Assembly (NCBI GenBank): GCA_024114885.1
Contig: CP099418.1
Span: forward strand, 4,774,001-4,838,000
Length of the DNA stretch: 64,000 nt
Reading direction: 5' to 3'
Source of the DNA: Septoria linicola
Taxonomy: Eukaryota; Ascomycota; Dothideomycetes; Mycosphaerellales; Mycosphaerellaceae
Positions within the stretch are counted from its first letter, which is position 1; each line of letters starts with the position of its first letter. The notes under the pieces were generated by a model, which was given only the letters and a program-made list of their open reading frames with translations, searched no databases and had not been told where the DNA came from. The position numbers and the translations under genes were made by a program. Of this stretch, positions 33,503 through 43,929 are shown in pieces.

Positions 33503-34794
33503 GGGGTCGAGCCCAGCTATCTGCGCTGTCAGCCTCTTCAGCGTCTGCTGAACGAATGTCGTCGGTGTTCTGGCCATACCCGACAAATCTTCCACATCTT
33601 GGATCCCGTCACTACTCCCGAAGCCTGCTGCGCACAGGACTTCTCGATACGCGACCCACGATTTACCTGTAATGTGATGCGATGCAAAACGATACCCGAT
33701 GTTGATCATCACCAAAATATCAACATCACTCTCAAACCATTTGGACGGCGTACATGCAAGCGACTTGTTTTTACTGTTGGATCTGGCACCTTAGCAAGCG
33801 AGCGATTCTGTTCTCTCTCTTTTGGTTGGACATCTTACGAGCGATGGAACAAGCATTTTACCTCGGGAGGCATGCACTGCAAAGAGGGATAACAGACCTC
33901 ACGGTCGATGCAGAGAAAGAAGAAGAAAGACTTATGGGTGGAATGAATGCATGTTTTAGGGATGGATTGTGCGATGGGACCGGACCTCTTCTACTTCTGC
34001 GACGCGTACACGTTTGACGACATCTGGAATGCCGCCTATCGACTCGACTCGATTTCGATTCTTTCTAATGCCTTTGCGAGCACGAAGCTACCTGGAAGCC
34101 CACTGCGCACTCCGGTCTCGACATTGCTCAGTCAATGCGGACAGCGGACGCAGTGTGGCGTTGAGGGTGGTCGAATGCAAGCACGACGACGAGCCATTCG
34201 ATACTGGTTACCGATTGGCGTTCATGGTCGACAGGCCCTTTTCTTTTCACGAGTTCTCGAGCATTTGAAATGTCTCGTGCTCACCTAATATGACCTTGGC
34301 ATACCACAACAACACGAATTACAACAATCTGGAACGACGACCCGAGATTTCTGGAGTGCGATTCAGTTCGTCACTTGACCAGCGCTGACCTAGAGTTGCG
34401 CTGAGACTCCGAAGCTTGTTTCCGATAGCTAGCCTTGAGGAGGTAGACCTGCTTCGAGTGGTTGTCTTGTGTTTCTTTGAATTGGAGGTTCTGTGTTGGA
34501 GATGGGTCACCTTTACTGGAAAGACCTGGATTGTGGGGTGCAGGAGTGTCAGAACCATAGTGATCATACTACTATGTCCGGCTGCTAAGCATACTGGCTA
34601 TGCTTGGTAGGATGGAAGTCTCGCTTGTGCCTAGCGCAGAGATAAGTGGATGCTGGCATTTTCTGGGACTGGAGGACATGCGGCTTGATGCTGCGAGGAC
34701 AGCCTACACATTTCGTAGCCAAAGTTTATTCACTCGTGTGTGAAGTGCTCACGTCTCCTTCTCATTGACCGTTATTCAAGCCAATTGCGTGATG
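33503..34794. other. Intergenic, 3' flanks
   Basis: About 1.3 kb between two convergent genes. Several overlapping open frames of about 100 codons with no recognisable content; most of it is probably 3' untranslated sequence. Confidence 0.45.
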
Positions 34795-36190
34795 TCATCT
34801 CTGCAGAAGAGCACGCTCCGCAGCCCTCGGCGCATCGTCCCACTTTATCTCGATCGTCTGTCGCACAATGATTTTGTCACTGGCAGAGCTGACCACACTC
34901 TCTCGAGATTCAGCGTCCGTGGTGTGGTCCTGATGCATCACCCAAGTTGTTGTACCCCCATCTGGTCTTCGAAGCAGATCGGCATCACCCAAGCTATCGC
35001 GCTGTTGCGTGCCTCGCGGGCTGACACTACTTCTCATGTGTTTGCTTTTCATGCTGCTCAAGATGTACGAGCTATGCTGACTACCTTTCGTCCGCGAGAT
35101 GGAAGGCTCGAGTTGATTTGCAGTCGTGCCCAGCCACCCAGTGCTGAAGTTGCGAAGGAAGAGATGCATACACGGGATTGTCGCAGCCATAAGAGAATAG
35201 TGCATTTCGATGGTGGCTAGGAATACGTCAGAGCTGTGGAAGTATCAATAACACCTACGCAATTGGACTCACTGTATATGGTGGGCTTGACGTAGTCATA
35301 GGACACGTCTATCATGTGTGCTTTTTCGATCGACAGCATGTCCACCACAGCAAGGACACGTAGAAGAGCGAGGATGCTCGCACTACCAACAGATCAGTAT
35401 CTCGAGGACGCTGCGAAAGCAATAGCAGGCACTTACGGGATCCGGAAAGCAAAGCCAACGATGATGGTCATCTTCGCCGCCAGCCGCATCTGAAGTCCCG
35501 ACACCAGATAGACCGGCAACGCGAACAGAGCACATTCGAGAACGATACTGAAGGCACCAATTCCGATCCAGCCGGCCTTCCTCAAGCTCAATCCCGGCGA
35601 CGGCACTGAAGTCGAGCAGACAGCCAGAATGCCCCATATGCATATCAGAGCTGTGATGATTCGAGCCGCATAGACGTGGCGCTTGAAGGTTGACAGCCTC
35701 AGAATGAGGAGAGACACAGCCAGCTTCGAGCACGTCAGCGCAGCCACCGAGAGGATGTCACTGGCCAGTATCGCCTAGAAGTCACCACACTTTAGCTCAT
35801 CGTACAGCAAAAGGCTTGATGCACTTACACCTCTCAGGCCTGACACATTTTCCGGCTCTAGATCACTGTCATGCTGACCGAGACCACAGTGTATTGCTCT
35901 GAAGACTGCAGCGCTTTGCCCGCTTGCGATAAACTGCTCTCCGTCAGCTACAAGACATCCAGAGCGACATGTCTTGACATTACGCTTCCGATCACGACAA
36001 CTAGGTCGTCAAAGCCGAGTAAGCTCTTCCACGGCCATCGGATTGTCATTCGAAACCCCAGAAAGAAGAACATTGCCACCAGCATTAGACATGCTGTGAT
36101 TGTCACCAGTGGTCCGCGATCGCGGTCTGAGATAGCAGTGATCCATTCTCCGCCTGATGGAGTTGGAGTCGGGGTCGACACGTCTGACAT
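34795..36190 (-). CDS. Rhodopsin-domain seven-TM integral membrane protein
   Basis: Five exons join in one frame: 36190-35984, 35933-35829, 35774-35437, 35382-35273 and 35216-34795. The introns are 50-56 nt with GTAATG, GTAAGT, GTAAGT and GTGAGT donors. The product is 393 residues. The order of membrane segments and motifs matches the fungal rhodopsin-like domain family of PTH11-related proteins: TITACLMLVAMFFFLGFRM, LLGFDDLVVVIGS, GQSAAVFRAIHCGLG, then SKLAVSLLILRL, then an aromatic CIWGILAVC helix. A polar 100-residue cytosolic tail follows. These proteins are thought to be surface receptors or sensors; the ligand is unknown. The start is the ATG at 36190; another in-frame ATG lies at 36250. 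All splice sites are intact, unlike several neighbours. Confidence 0.88.
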
Positions 36191-36882
36191 CGCTGCCACC
36201 CAGGCTCGTTGGTGCTCTTCAGATTGTTGTTTTACTTCGAGCCTAGACATCCACAGATGTCCACCAACCTCAGTGTCTTCGCTTCCAGGCACTGTTCAGC
36301 ACACGCCATACACAGCGACTCGTCCGGTCGTCGCTCGTCGAAAGTCCGAGACCTCAACCAGGGACGATCAACGCAAGATAGAAGTGGATCACAGAAGAGC
36401 AATTGTCTATTACATGTAGTAAAAGGTATGATGGCCTGGCACTAACGAAGTTGGAGTTGAGACAAGCAGCCTAACTAGAACTATACCACGATTTATCCGG
36501 TCTCGGGGACCCGGCCCTAACTTAGACCGCGAGCCAGGACTTATCATTGCTTAGATGCATGCAAGAGAAAAGCACATCACGAACTGTTGCTCCTGGCGCT
36601 GTAACCTTACATTGCAAGCGAGATGGAATTGGTCGATAGGTAAAGGCAGAAGGGCGGGAAACGTAGTGCATGTGAAATGAATCTCACCCTGCTCAAGCAA
36701 GAGTGTTCTCGACCTCATCCGGTTCTTCCCCTTCCAATCGTACTGTCCTCGAGTAACGCTCTCGCGCGCAATTTCATCAACTGCTCCTGAGTTGCAGCTC
36801 TCGCGCGTCGCATTCGTCCGCACTCATTCAGCCCAGCAAGTTTGCGGAGCGAATATCTCCTTCAACATCAGTGGCCACGACG
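36191..36882. other. Divergent promoter region
   Basis: Lies between the rhodopsin-domain gene (-) and the permease remnant (+). No gene seen. Confidence 0.5.
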
Positions 36883-37722
36883 ATGACTTCCACAGCGCTC
36901 GACTACGAGCTTAAACAAGCCAATCCATACGTGACTGAGCATGACCCTTCCCATGAAGCCTACTCAGGACCAGGCTCAACATGGGCTGACCAAGTCGACA
37001 TGCAACGTCTCGGCAAACGTCAAGAACTCCGCCGAAACTTTCGATTTACTTCGATCCTCGGCTTCGTTGCCATTGCCATGGCGACTTGAGAAGTGACACT
37101 TTCACCTCTATCATCATTGTGCTTGGGCTAGCAGGTGCTACATCCTTCTTCGCAAGCACAAGCAGACAGACGTTCGCATTTGCAAGAGACAAGGGCTTGC
37201 CCGGTTATAAGTGGATTGGAGCAGTTCACCCAACATTGCTCATCCCTCTCAATGCGATTCTGGTAACGTACGGGTTCACGATCTTGCTAAGCCTGATCAA
37301 CTTGGGCAGCACGATTGCCTTGTAAGTTTATCGATCATATGCGGTCTTGATGCTCGACTGACAATACTCCCAGTAACGCGATCATCTCTCTCCAGCTCTT
37401 GGCACTCATGTCCACCTATGCAATCTCCATTGGGTCTATCGCTTTGAAGCGTCTTCGTGGCCAAGAACTTCCACAGTCCAGGTGGTCTCTGGGCAAGCTC
37501 GGTCTGCCAATCAACTGCTTTGCATTTCTGTACAGCTGCTTCGCTATGATCTGGGTCTGCTTTCCAGTCACCACCCCTGTAGCGGCGGAGAGCATGAACT
37601 ACGCCATTGTCGTGTTCAGCGGCGTTTTTGCGATCGCACTTGTATTCTACTTCGTACAAGGAAAGCATGTGTATCAGTGTCCAGTGGTGCATGTGCAGAG
37701 GCGGGAGGACCGTGTCTTCTGA
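36883..37722 (+). pseudogene. Amino-acid/GABA permease, internally deleted
   Basis: The 5' part encodes the usual N-terminus of APC-family fungal permeases up to the first membrane helix (LGKRQELRRNFRFTSILGFV...AMAT). An in-frame TGA at 37087-37089 follows, exactly where the family usually has Trp in the MATWE-type motif. Immediately after, the sequence jumps in another frame to the late half of the protein: IIIVLGLAGATSFFASTSRQTFAFARDKGLPG, the TM9-10 LLSLINLGS region, an intact 52-nt intron (37322-37373, GTAAGT...CAG), and the C-terminal helices to the stop at 37722. About 250-300 residues (roughly TM2 to TM7) are missing. A full APC permease has about 500-550 residues. The product cannot transport. 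This is a deletion pseudogene, perhaps recent, since the remaining halves are well conserved. Confidence 0.9.
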
Positions 37723-37744
37723 GTATATCCGCGAGGCCTCACGA

Positions 37745-39442
37745 TTATAGCTTAGCATTGCACTTTTCAGCTTCGCTTTCCAGAACTTCAATCAAGCCTC
37801 CCACAAGATGCAAACTGCCAGTGGCTAAGACGTTAGTCGGCTTGCCGTCTGCAAGTTGCCGTGCCAGTCCCACAGCCTCTTCGATCGTGCTGACAACATG
37901 TACTGACGCTTCGGGGTCGATGCTATCCCAGCTCTTGGCCAGCTCGTCCTGCACTCGAAGGTTGTTCACATCATCCTTGTTTGTGTTGATGGAAACCAAA
38001 TCAGCTTTGTAGCCTGCATCTTTATATGTCGTGTTTGGGCAGAATATGGCATGTTTGAAAGGTCGACCGTCTTTGAGCGCCGCTGACAAGGTGTCATGCA
38101 GACGCTTCGCAAGAGCTGGCGCGTCGCGCGTTTGCTGGTTGAAGACGAGGGCACGATGCATCTCCGACTCTTCGAATCTCGCAGCTTTTGAGGCAAACCA
38201 GCGTCCTGCAACATCGATGCTCTCGAGGGTGTGACCTCCATCGATGTACCATGTCACGTTGGGCGAGGTTGTGTCGCTTCGCTGATCGCAACGCCCGCCC
38301 AATCGTGTGTCCTGAAGGCCTTGAATGAACTCTGCGGGGAGAGCTGCATTCGGATCGTGAGGATTGGGTAGTCCATTGAAACCGAGTCGTGCCAAATGCA
38401 GAGCTGATACAGCAATCGCCAATGAAGCATTCAACTTTTGAAAGTGACCCTGCAGACCCAGCTCAATTGAGTCGATAGCGGCATGAGGTGGCACCACGTA
38501 TAGCTCCGTGTTTCGCTCACGTGCTCGTTCGTGTAGCACTTTGAGCGCCTCTGCAGGCTGCTCCACTGTGAACGCTGGCACATCCTCTTTAAAAATGCCA
38601 GCTTTGTGCCATGCGATCTGTTCGATAGTGTCACCGAGCAGAGCTTCGTGGTCGATGCCCAGACTTGTGATGCCAGTGACCGAGGGCTTGATGAAAAGGT
38701 TTGTCGTGTCGTACTCTCCACCAATACCGCACTCGATCACTGCTGTGCCGACCTGCTGCTCGAGGTAGCAGTGCAAAGCCATCAGAGTCAAGTAGTGGAA
38801 GTAGACAGGCTTGCCATCTATACCTCGCGTCTCGTGCTCTGCCGTACTCGGCTTCGTCGCCTCGAGCCTATCCCACACCTCCCAGAAGCTCTTGGCGAAC
38901 AGCTCTTCTGATATAGGCTCATTGTTGATTTTGATTCGCTCTCGCACGAACCGCAGATGAGGGGACGTATACAAGCCTACGGCGGACGGTATGCGCTCGG
39001 CATAGATGCTCTTCTTCGAAGGAAGATATTGTGCCAAGATAGAAGATATAAAGGACGATGTAGAGCCTTTGCCCTTGGTGCCCGCGATGTGGATGGGATT
39101 GAGTGTGTCGAAGTCGGCAGGCTAGACCTGGCAGTCAGAAGAGCAGTCTAACCACCTACCTCGCTGTGTGTGTATGTTGCCCACCTCATATCCAATGCGT
39201 CGCACCCACGAAAGCATCTCGGGGATGGCTCGTTTGTTCCATCCTGGACCTGCCTTCCTAATGGCCTCAACTATGGAGAAGTTGCTCTGCAGGCCATTGA
39301 GCGCCGCCACTGCCGCATTGTAGTCACGGCCTGTGCTATAGCATCTCCTCTTCTGCATCTTCAGCACGTGCCGAGCGCTCAGCCGGCACATCGACATGGC
39401 GCGTGATGGGAGTGCCTTCCTCTCCATTGCCAGTGAAGACAT
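37745..39442 (-). CDS. MET7: Folylpolyglutamate synthase
   Basis: Exons 39442-39185 and 39121-37745, with a 63-nt intron (GTGGGC...TAG); 544 residues. The enzyme adds glutamates to tetrahydrofolate, which keeps folate in the cell and mitochondrion and supports methionine and thymidylate synthesis. Visible motifs are the ATP P-loop GTKGKGST (about 100-107), VGLYTSPHL, IECGIGGEYDTTN, a SLGIDHEALLG stretch, AGIFKEDVPAF, and YIDGGHTLESI for the C-terminal glutamate ligase domain. The N-terminus is basic with hydroxylated residues (CRLSARHVLKMQKRRCYSTG) and probably targets mitochondria. An internal Met may give the cytosolic form. The donor is non-standard but is the only one that keeps the conserved frame. 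It is transcribed divergently from MSH6 with only 157 bp between start codons. Confidence 0.92.
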
Positions 39443-39599
39443 CCTGGGGAGGAACGTTCCGCGATGCCAAGCCTGAGCTTAAAGTGGAACGCGCTCCATC
39501 CTCTTAGACGCGTCAACCACATCGCCTCCATCCATTGTACAATATTTTGTGCCGTTGTTCACTGTTCCACGCGTTTCCTGCTGTATAACGTGTACGACC
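39443..39599. promoter_or_regulatory. Short bidirectional promoter FPGS/MSH6
   Basis: Only 157 bp separate the start codons of the folylpolyglutamate synthase (-) and MSH6 (+). Both transcripts must initiate inside or very near this segment, so the two genes probably share regulatory elements. No specific factor site was identified with confidence. Confidence 0.75.
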
Positions 39600-42500
39600 A
39601 TGGTGCGAGGCACCCAGAATGAGGCTTCTACGCCACGACCTCCTCCCACGCTGAAGAAGAGCACTAGTACTGCCTCTAGCGCTGGGAAAGGAAAGCAGCA
39701 GAGCATTGCTGGATTCTTTCAGAAGCGTACTGCACCAGCTCCACCATCGACTACTCCCGCGAAGCGCGTTGCAGATGCACACGTCACCAAATCTGCTGAA
39801 GCATCGAGCACCATTGGACCAAGATCAAGTCCTCGTACTGCTCCAGGCGCATCACAAAGCTCAGCCATCGATGGGCGCGACAAGGAGAATGGTACGTGTC
39901 GTTTCTTCAACCGTCGATGATGATGATGACTGACAGACTGATAGAAACGCCAGGCACCAGCTTCTCCAGCCCTTCGCGAAAGGTGAAGAAGCAAGTCAAT
40001 TATGCCGAGTCTGATGATGAGGATGATGCACCATTCAGGCCACTATCCGGCAACGGACGTGCTGCAAAACGCCGTCGAATCAGCGTCAAAGATGATGAGT
40101 CCGATGATGAATTTGGTCTCGATACTGCCACTCAAGCAGCGATGGCCGAGAGCGACGATGGTATGTCTTCTCCTTCACGTGCTTGTAGTTCACTTACCAG
40201 ACGAGAACAGTGCTCTCCACTTCTCAGCACACAGACTACGAATTACCACAGAACAGAGCAAAGGCTGATGACCATTGGACGACAGACATGGATGGTTTCG
40301 TTGTTGACGATGATCTCGAAGACGATGCTAAGCCAGCCAAAGCCAAGAAGAAAGCCCCCAGCGAATCAAACGGAAAAGCCGCCACAAGCAGTCCTCCGAG
40401 AAGGGTGTCACCACCTCCATTGGCGAACGAAGAGAGCGAGGAAATCCCGACCACTTCCACTGCAACGCAATGGACGTACGACCCAGATGCGCCGCCCTCT
40501 TCGGAGCCTCGTAAGCTGTCACCAAAGAAGCCGGCTACAAATTCAAACAAGAAACAGAAAGCTCATGTCACCGATCCTTCCGAACGCTATCCGTGGCTTG
40601 CGGAGATTCAAGATGCCGATAGGCATCCTCCAGATCATCCGGATTACGATCCAAGGACGATATACGTCCCACCTATGGCGTGGAACAAGTTCTCTGCATT
40701 TGAGAAGCAATACTGGGAGATCAAGTGCAAATTTTGGGACACTATCGTCTTCTTCAAGAAAGGCAAGTTCTACGAGCTGTATGAGAACGATGCTACGATT
40801 GGCCACCAGCTCTTCGACCTCAAGCTTACTGACAGGGTAAATATGCGAATGGTCGGCGTTCCCGAGTCCAGTTTGGATCATTGGGCAAATCAATTCGTGG
40901 CAAAAGGCTTCAAAATCGCTCGAGTTGACCAGATGGAAAGCAAACTTGGCAAAGATATGCGCGAGCGCAGTGATAAGAAGACCAAGGAGGAGAAGATAAT
41001 TCGCCGCGAATTGGCGTCTGTGCTGACTGCTGGTACTCTGGTCGAAGGTAGCATGCTGACGGACGACCTCGCCACTTATTGCGCCGCCATCAAGGAGTCA
41101 GAGATCGACGGCAAACCAAGCTTCGGCATTGCGTTCGTGGACACTGCCACTGCTCAATTCCAGCTCGCCGAGTGGGAAGACGATGTTGACATGACCCGGT
41201 TCGAAACATTCGTGGCTCAAATACGTCCTGGTGAACTTCTGCTCGAGAAGGGTTGCATTTCTGCGAAGGCTCTCCGAATCTTGAAGAACAACACTTCACC
41301 AACAACCATCTGGAATTACCTGAAGCCGGACAAGGAGTTCTTGACTGCGGACAAGACCCGCATGAAGATCAATGGCGAGGCGTATTTCGAAAAACCAGAC
41401 GAGGATGACGCTGCTGATGGCTGGCCAAAGGTCCTGAGCGAGGCCAAAGAGAAGGATCTCGTCTTCTCTGCACTTGGTGCCTTGACTTGGTATTTAAGTC
41501 TACTCAAGATCGAGCGCGACCTGATCACATGTGGCAATTTCTGCTGGTACGACCCGATTCGCAAAGCATCAAGCTTGGTGCTCGACGGGCAGAGTCTCAT
41601 CAACCTCGAGATCTTCGCCAACACTTTCGACGGCAGCACTGAAGGCACGTTGTTTACTATGCTCAATCGGTGTATCACACCCTTCGGCAAGCGCACACTG
41701 CGTCAATGGGTCTGCCATCCACTTGGTGATGCGACGAAGATCAATCAGCGTCTCGATGCAGTCGATGCTCTCAATGCCGATGGAACTGTTATGGATCGCT
41801 TCACGGCGTCGCTCAGCAAGCTACCTGACCTCGAGCGGCTCATCTCACGAGTACACGCCGGACGTTGCCGGCCTCAAGATTTTGTCAAGGTACTGGAAGG
41901 TTTTGAGCAGATTGAATATACCATGTCATTACTTAAGAAGTTTGGCGAGGGTGAAGGTCTGCTTGGACAGCTCATAAAGTCGATGCCGGACCTCGCTGGC
42001 GCTCTGAAGCATTGGTCAGAAGCCTTCGATCGCAAGCAAGCCAAGGAGGACGGTCTCTTCATTCCTCAGCCAGGAGTGGAAGAAGACTTCGACGAAAGTC
42101 AGGAGCGCATTGACAATGTGATCAAGGATCTGAACCAGCTGCTTAAGAAGGCGCGAAAGGATCTCGACTCACAGGCTATCAAGTTTACTGACAATGGCAA
42201 GGAGATCTACCAGCTGGAAGTCCCTATCAAGGTGAAAGGCACGATACCCAAGAACTGGAAACAGATGTCCGCCACGAAGCAATGCAAGCGATGGTACTCG
42301 CCTGAGCTGGAAGGGCTTGTGCAGGATCTCAAGGAAGCTCAAGAGATGCATGGGCAAGTGGTCAAGAACCTTGCCGGCCGCTTTTTCGCACGGTTTGACG
42401 AGGACTATGCTGTCTGGCTGGCAGCGACGAAGATCATCGCTCAGCTTGATTGCCTGATCTCCCTCGCGAAAGCCTCCGGCTCCCTCGGCACGCCATCTTG

Positions 42501-43374
42501 CAGGCCAGAATTTGTCGAGGATGAGAATGCTCGCAGTGTGCTCGAATTCCAGACGCTTCGCCATCCATGCATCGAGACTACCACAAGCTTCATCCCGAAT
42601 GATATCTCTCTTGGCGGCGACCAGGCCTCGATCACCCTCTTGACAGGAGCCAACGCCGCTGGCAAGTCCACCGTCCTCCGCATGACCTGTGTTGCAGTGA
42701 TCTTGGCTCAAATCGGCTGCTATGTTCCTTGCGAGTCTGCCCGCTTGACACCAGTCGATCGCATCATGTCCCGTCTAGGTGCTCATGACAACATCTTCGC
42801 TGGCCAGAGCACGTTCATGGTGGAACTCAGCGAAACGAAGAAGATTCTCGCAGAAGCCACGCCGCGCTCTCTCGTCATTCTGGACGAATTAGGTCGTGGA
42901 ACGAGCAGCTACGACGGTGTGGCAGTCGCACAAGCTGTCTTACACCACGTCGCTACTCACGTCGGCTCCCTGGGCTACTTCGCTACACACTACCACTCTC
43001 TCGCTGCAGAGTTTGCGCAGCATCCCGAAGTCGCACCCAAGCGCATGGCTGTGAAAGTCGACGACGACATTCGAGATGTCACTTTCTTGTACCAGCTCGA
43101 GAATGGCGTGGCCGAGGGCAGTTATGGCATGCACTGCGCTGCGATGTGCGGCATCCCGACGAAAGTCATCGATCGTGCTGAGGAGGCTGCGCAGAACTGG
43201 GAGCACACGGGAAGAATCAAGGAGAGTCTGGAACAGGCTCAAGGATCTGAATGGATGCCTCTGGGTGTGTTGAGTGATGTCAGCTGGATGCTGAAAGAGC
43301 AGAATGATGATGAGGATGGAGGTTCCAGTGAGAGAGGCTTGGAGGTTTTGAGAAAGGCTATCGCGGCTTTGTGA
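39600..43374 (+). CDS. MSH6: DNA mismatch repair protein MSH6
   Basis: Exons 39600-39891, 39945-40160 and 40211-43374, with two introns of 50-53 nt; 1223 residues. MSH6 pairs with MSH2 to form MutS-alpha, which detects base mismatches and short loops in nuclear DNA. The N-terminus has a textbook PCNA-interacting box, QQSIAGFF (residues 33-40). A disordered acidic region follows. The mismatch-recognition domain carries the conserved Phe-X-Glu in GKFYELYEND (about 350-360). Connector, lever and clamp domains follow. The ATPase has Walker A GANAAGKST (about 979-988), Walker B VILDELGRGTSS (about 1057-1068) and the late H-loop region THYHSLA. Length matches fungal MSH6, and no lesion was found. 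It shares a short upstream region with the folylpolyglutamate synthase gene. Confidence 0.97.
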
Positions 43375-43929
43375 AGAGGTGGATGCAGCGAGGTTCGTTT
43401 CGACGAAGCGAACTCGACGATTAGTGCCTTTGCCCAAGCTCGAAGAGGCTGAGCATAGCATTTGGCGGAGCACTACTCCATACTGTACAACACTTTTAGA
43501 GAGCACATACCCGCATGAACGGATATTACTTCGCGTGAGCACGCCACTGGGCGAGTGTGATTGTCACTGGTTTCAAGTGGCTGAGAACTCAAAGTTCCCA
43601 TTCATGAATTGAGTTCCTTCTAGCTATACTACACAGCAACAGAGGATGGTACCATCCTCCCAATCCACTCGCAGTACCGCTTTGAACCCCAAGCCGACAG
43701 GAAAAGAAGGCAGTCGAAGCACTTTCGTAATGCCTTTTCTATGAAACAAAACGCCAGTTTCTCGGTGCTGTCTAGGAAAGAAGTTCTCGTGTAATGTGAT
43801 GCCCAAGAAGCATGTCTGCAACGTCCATGTGCTCATACATCTCGGGTCGGGCAAAATGTGTGTGGAACATCGACACACGTGATCCGGCATTATTCGATCA
43901 TTGCTGAACTCTCGGTGTGGTTTTAACAA
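43375..43929. other. Convergent 3' flanks
   Basis: Between the MSH6 stop and the stop of the minus-strand nuclear protein. No gene seen; a 101-codon minus-strand frame here is unconvincing. Confidence 0.5.
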
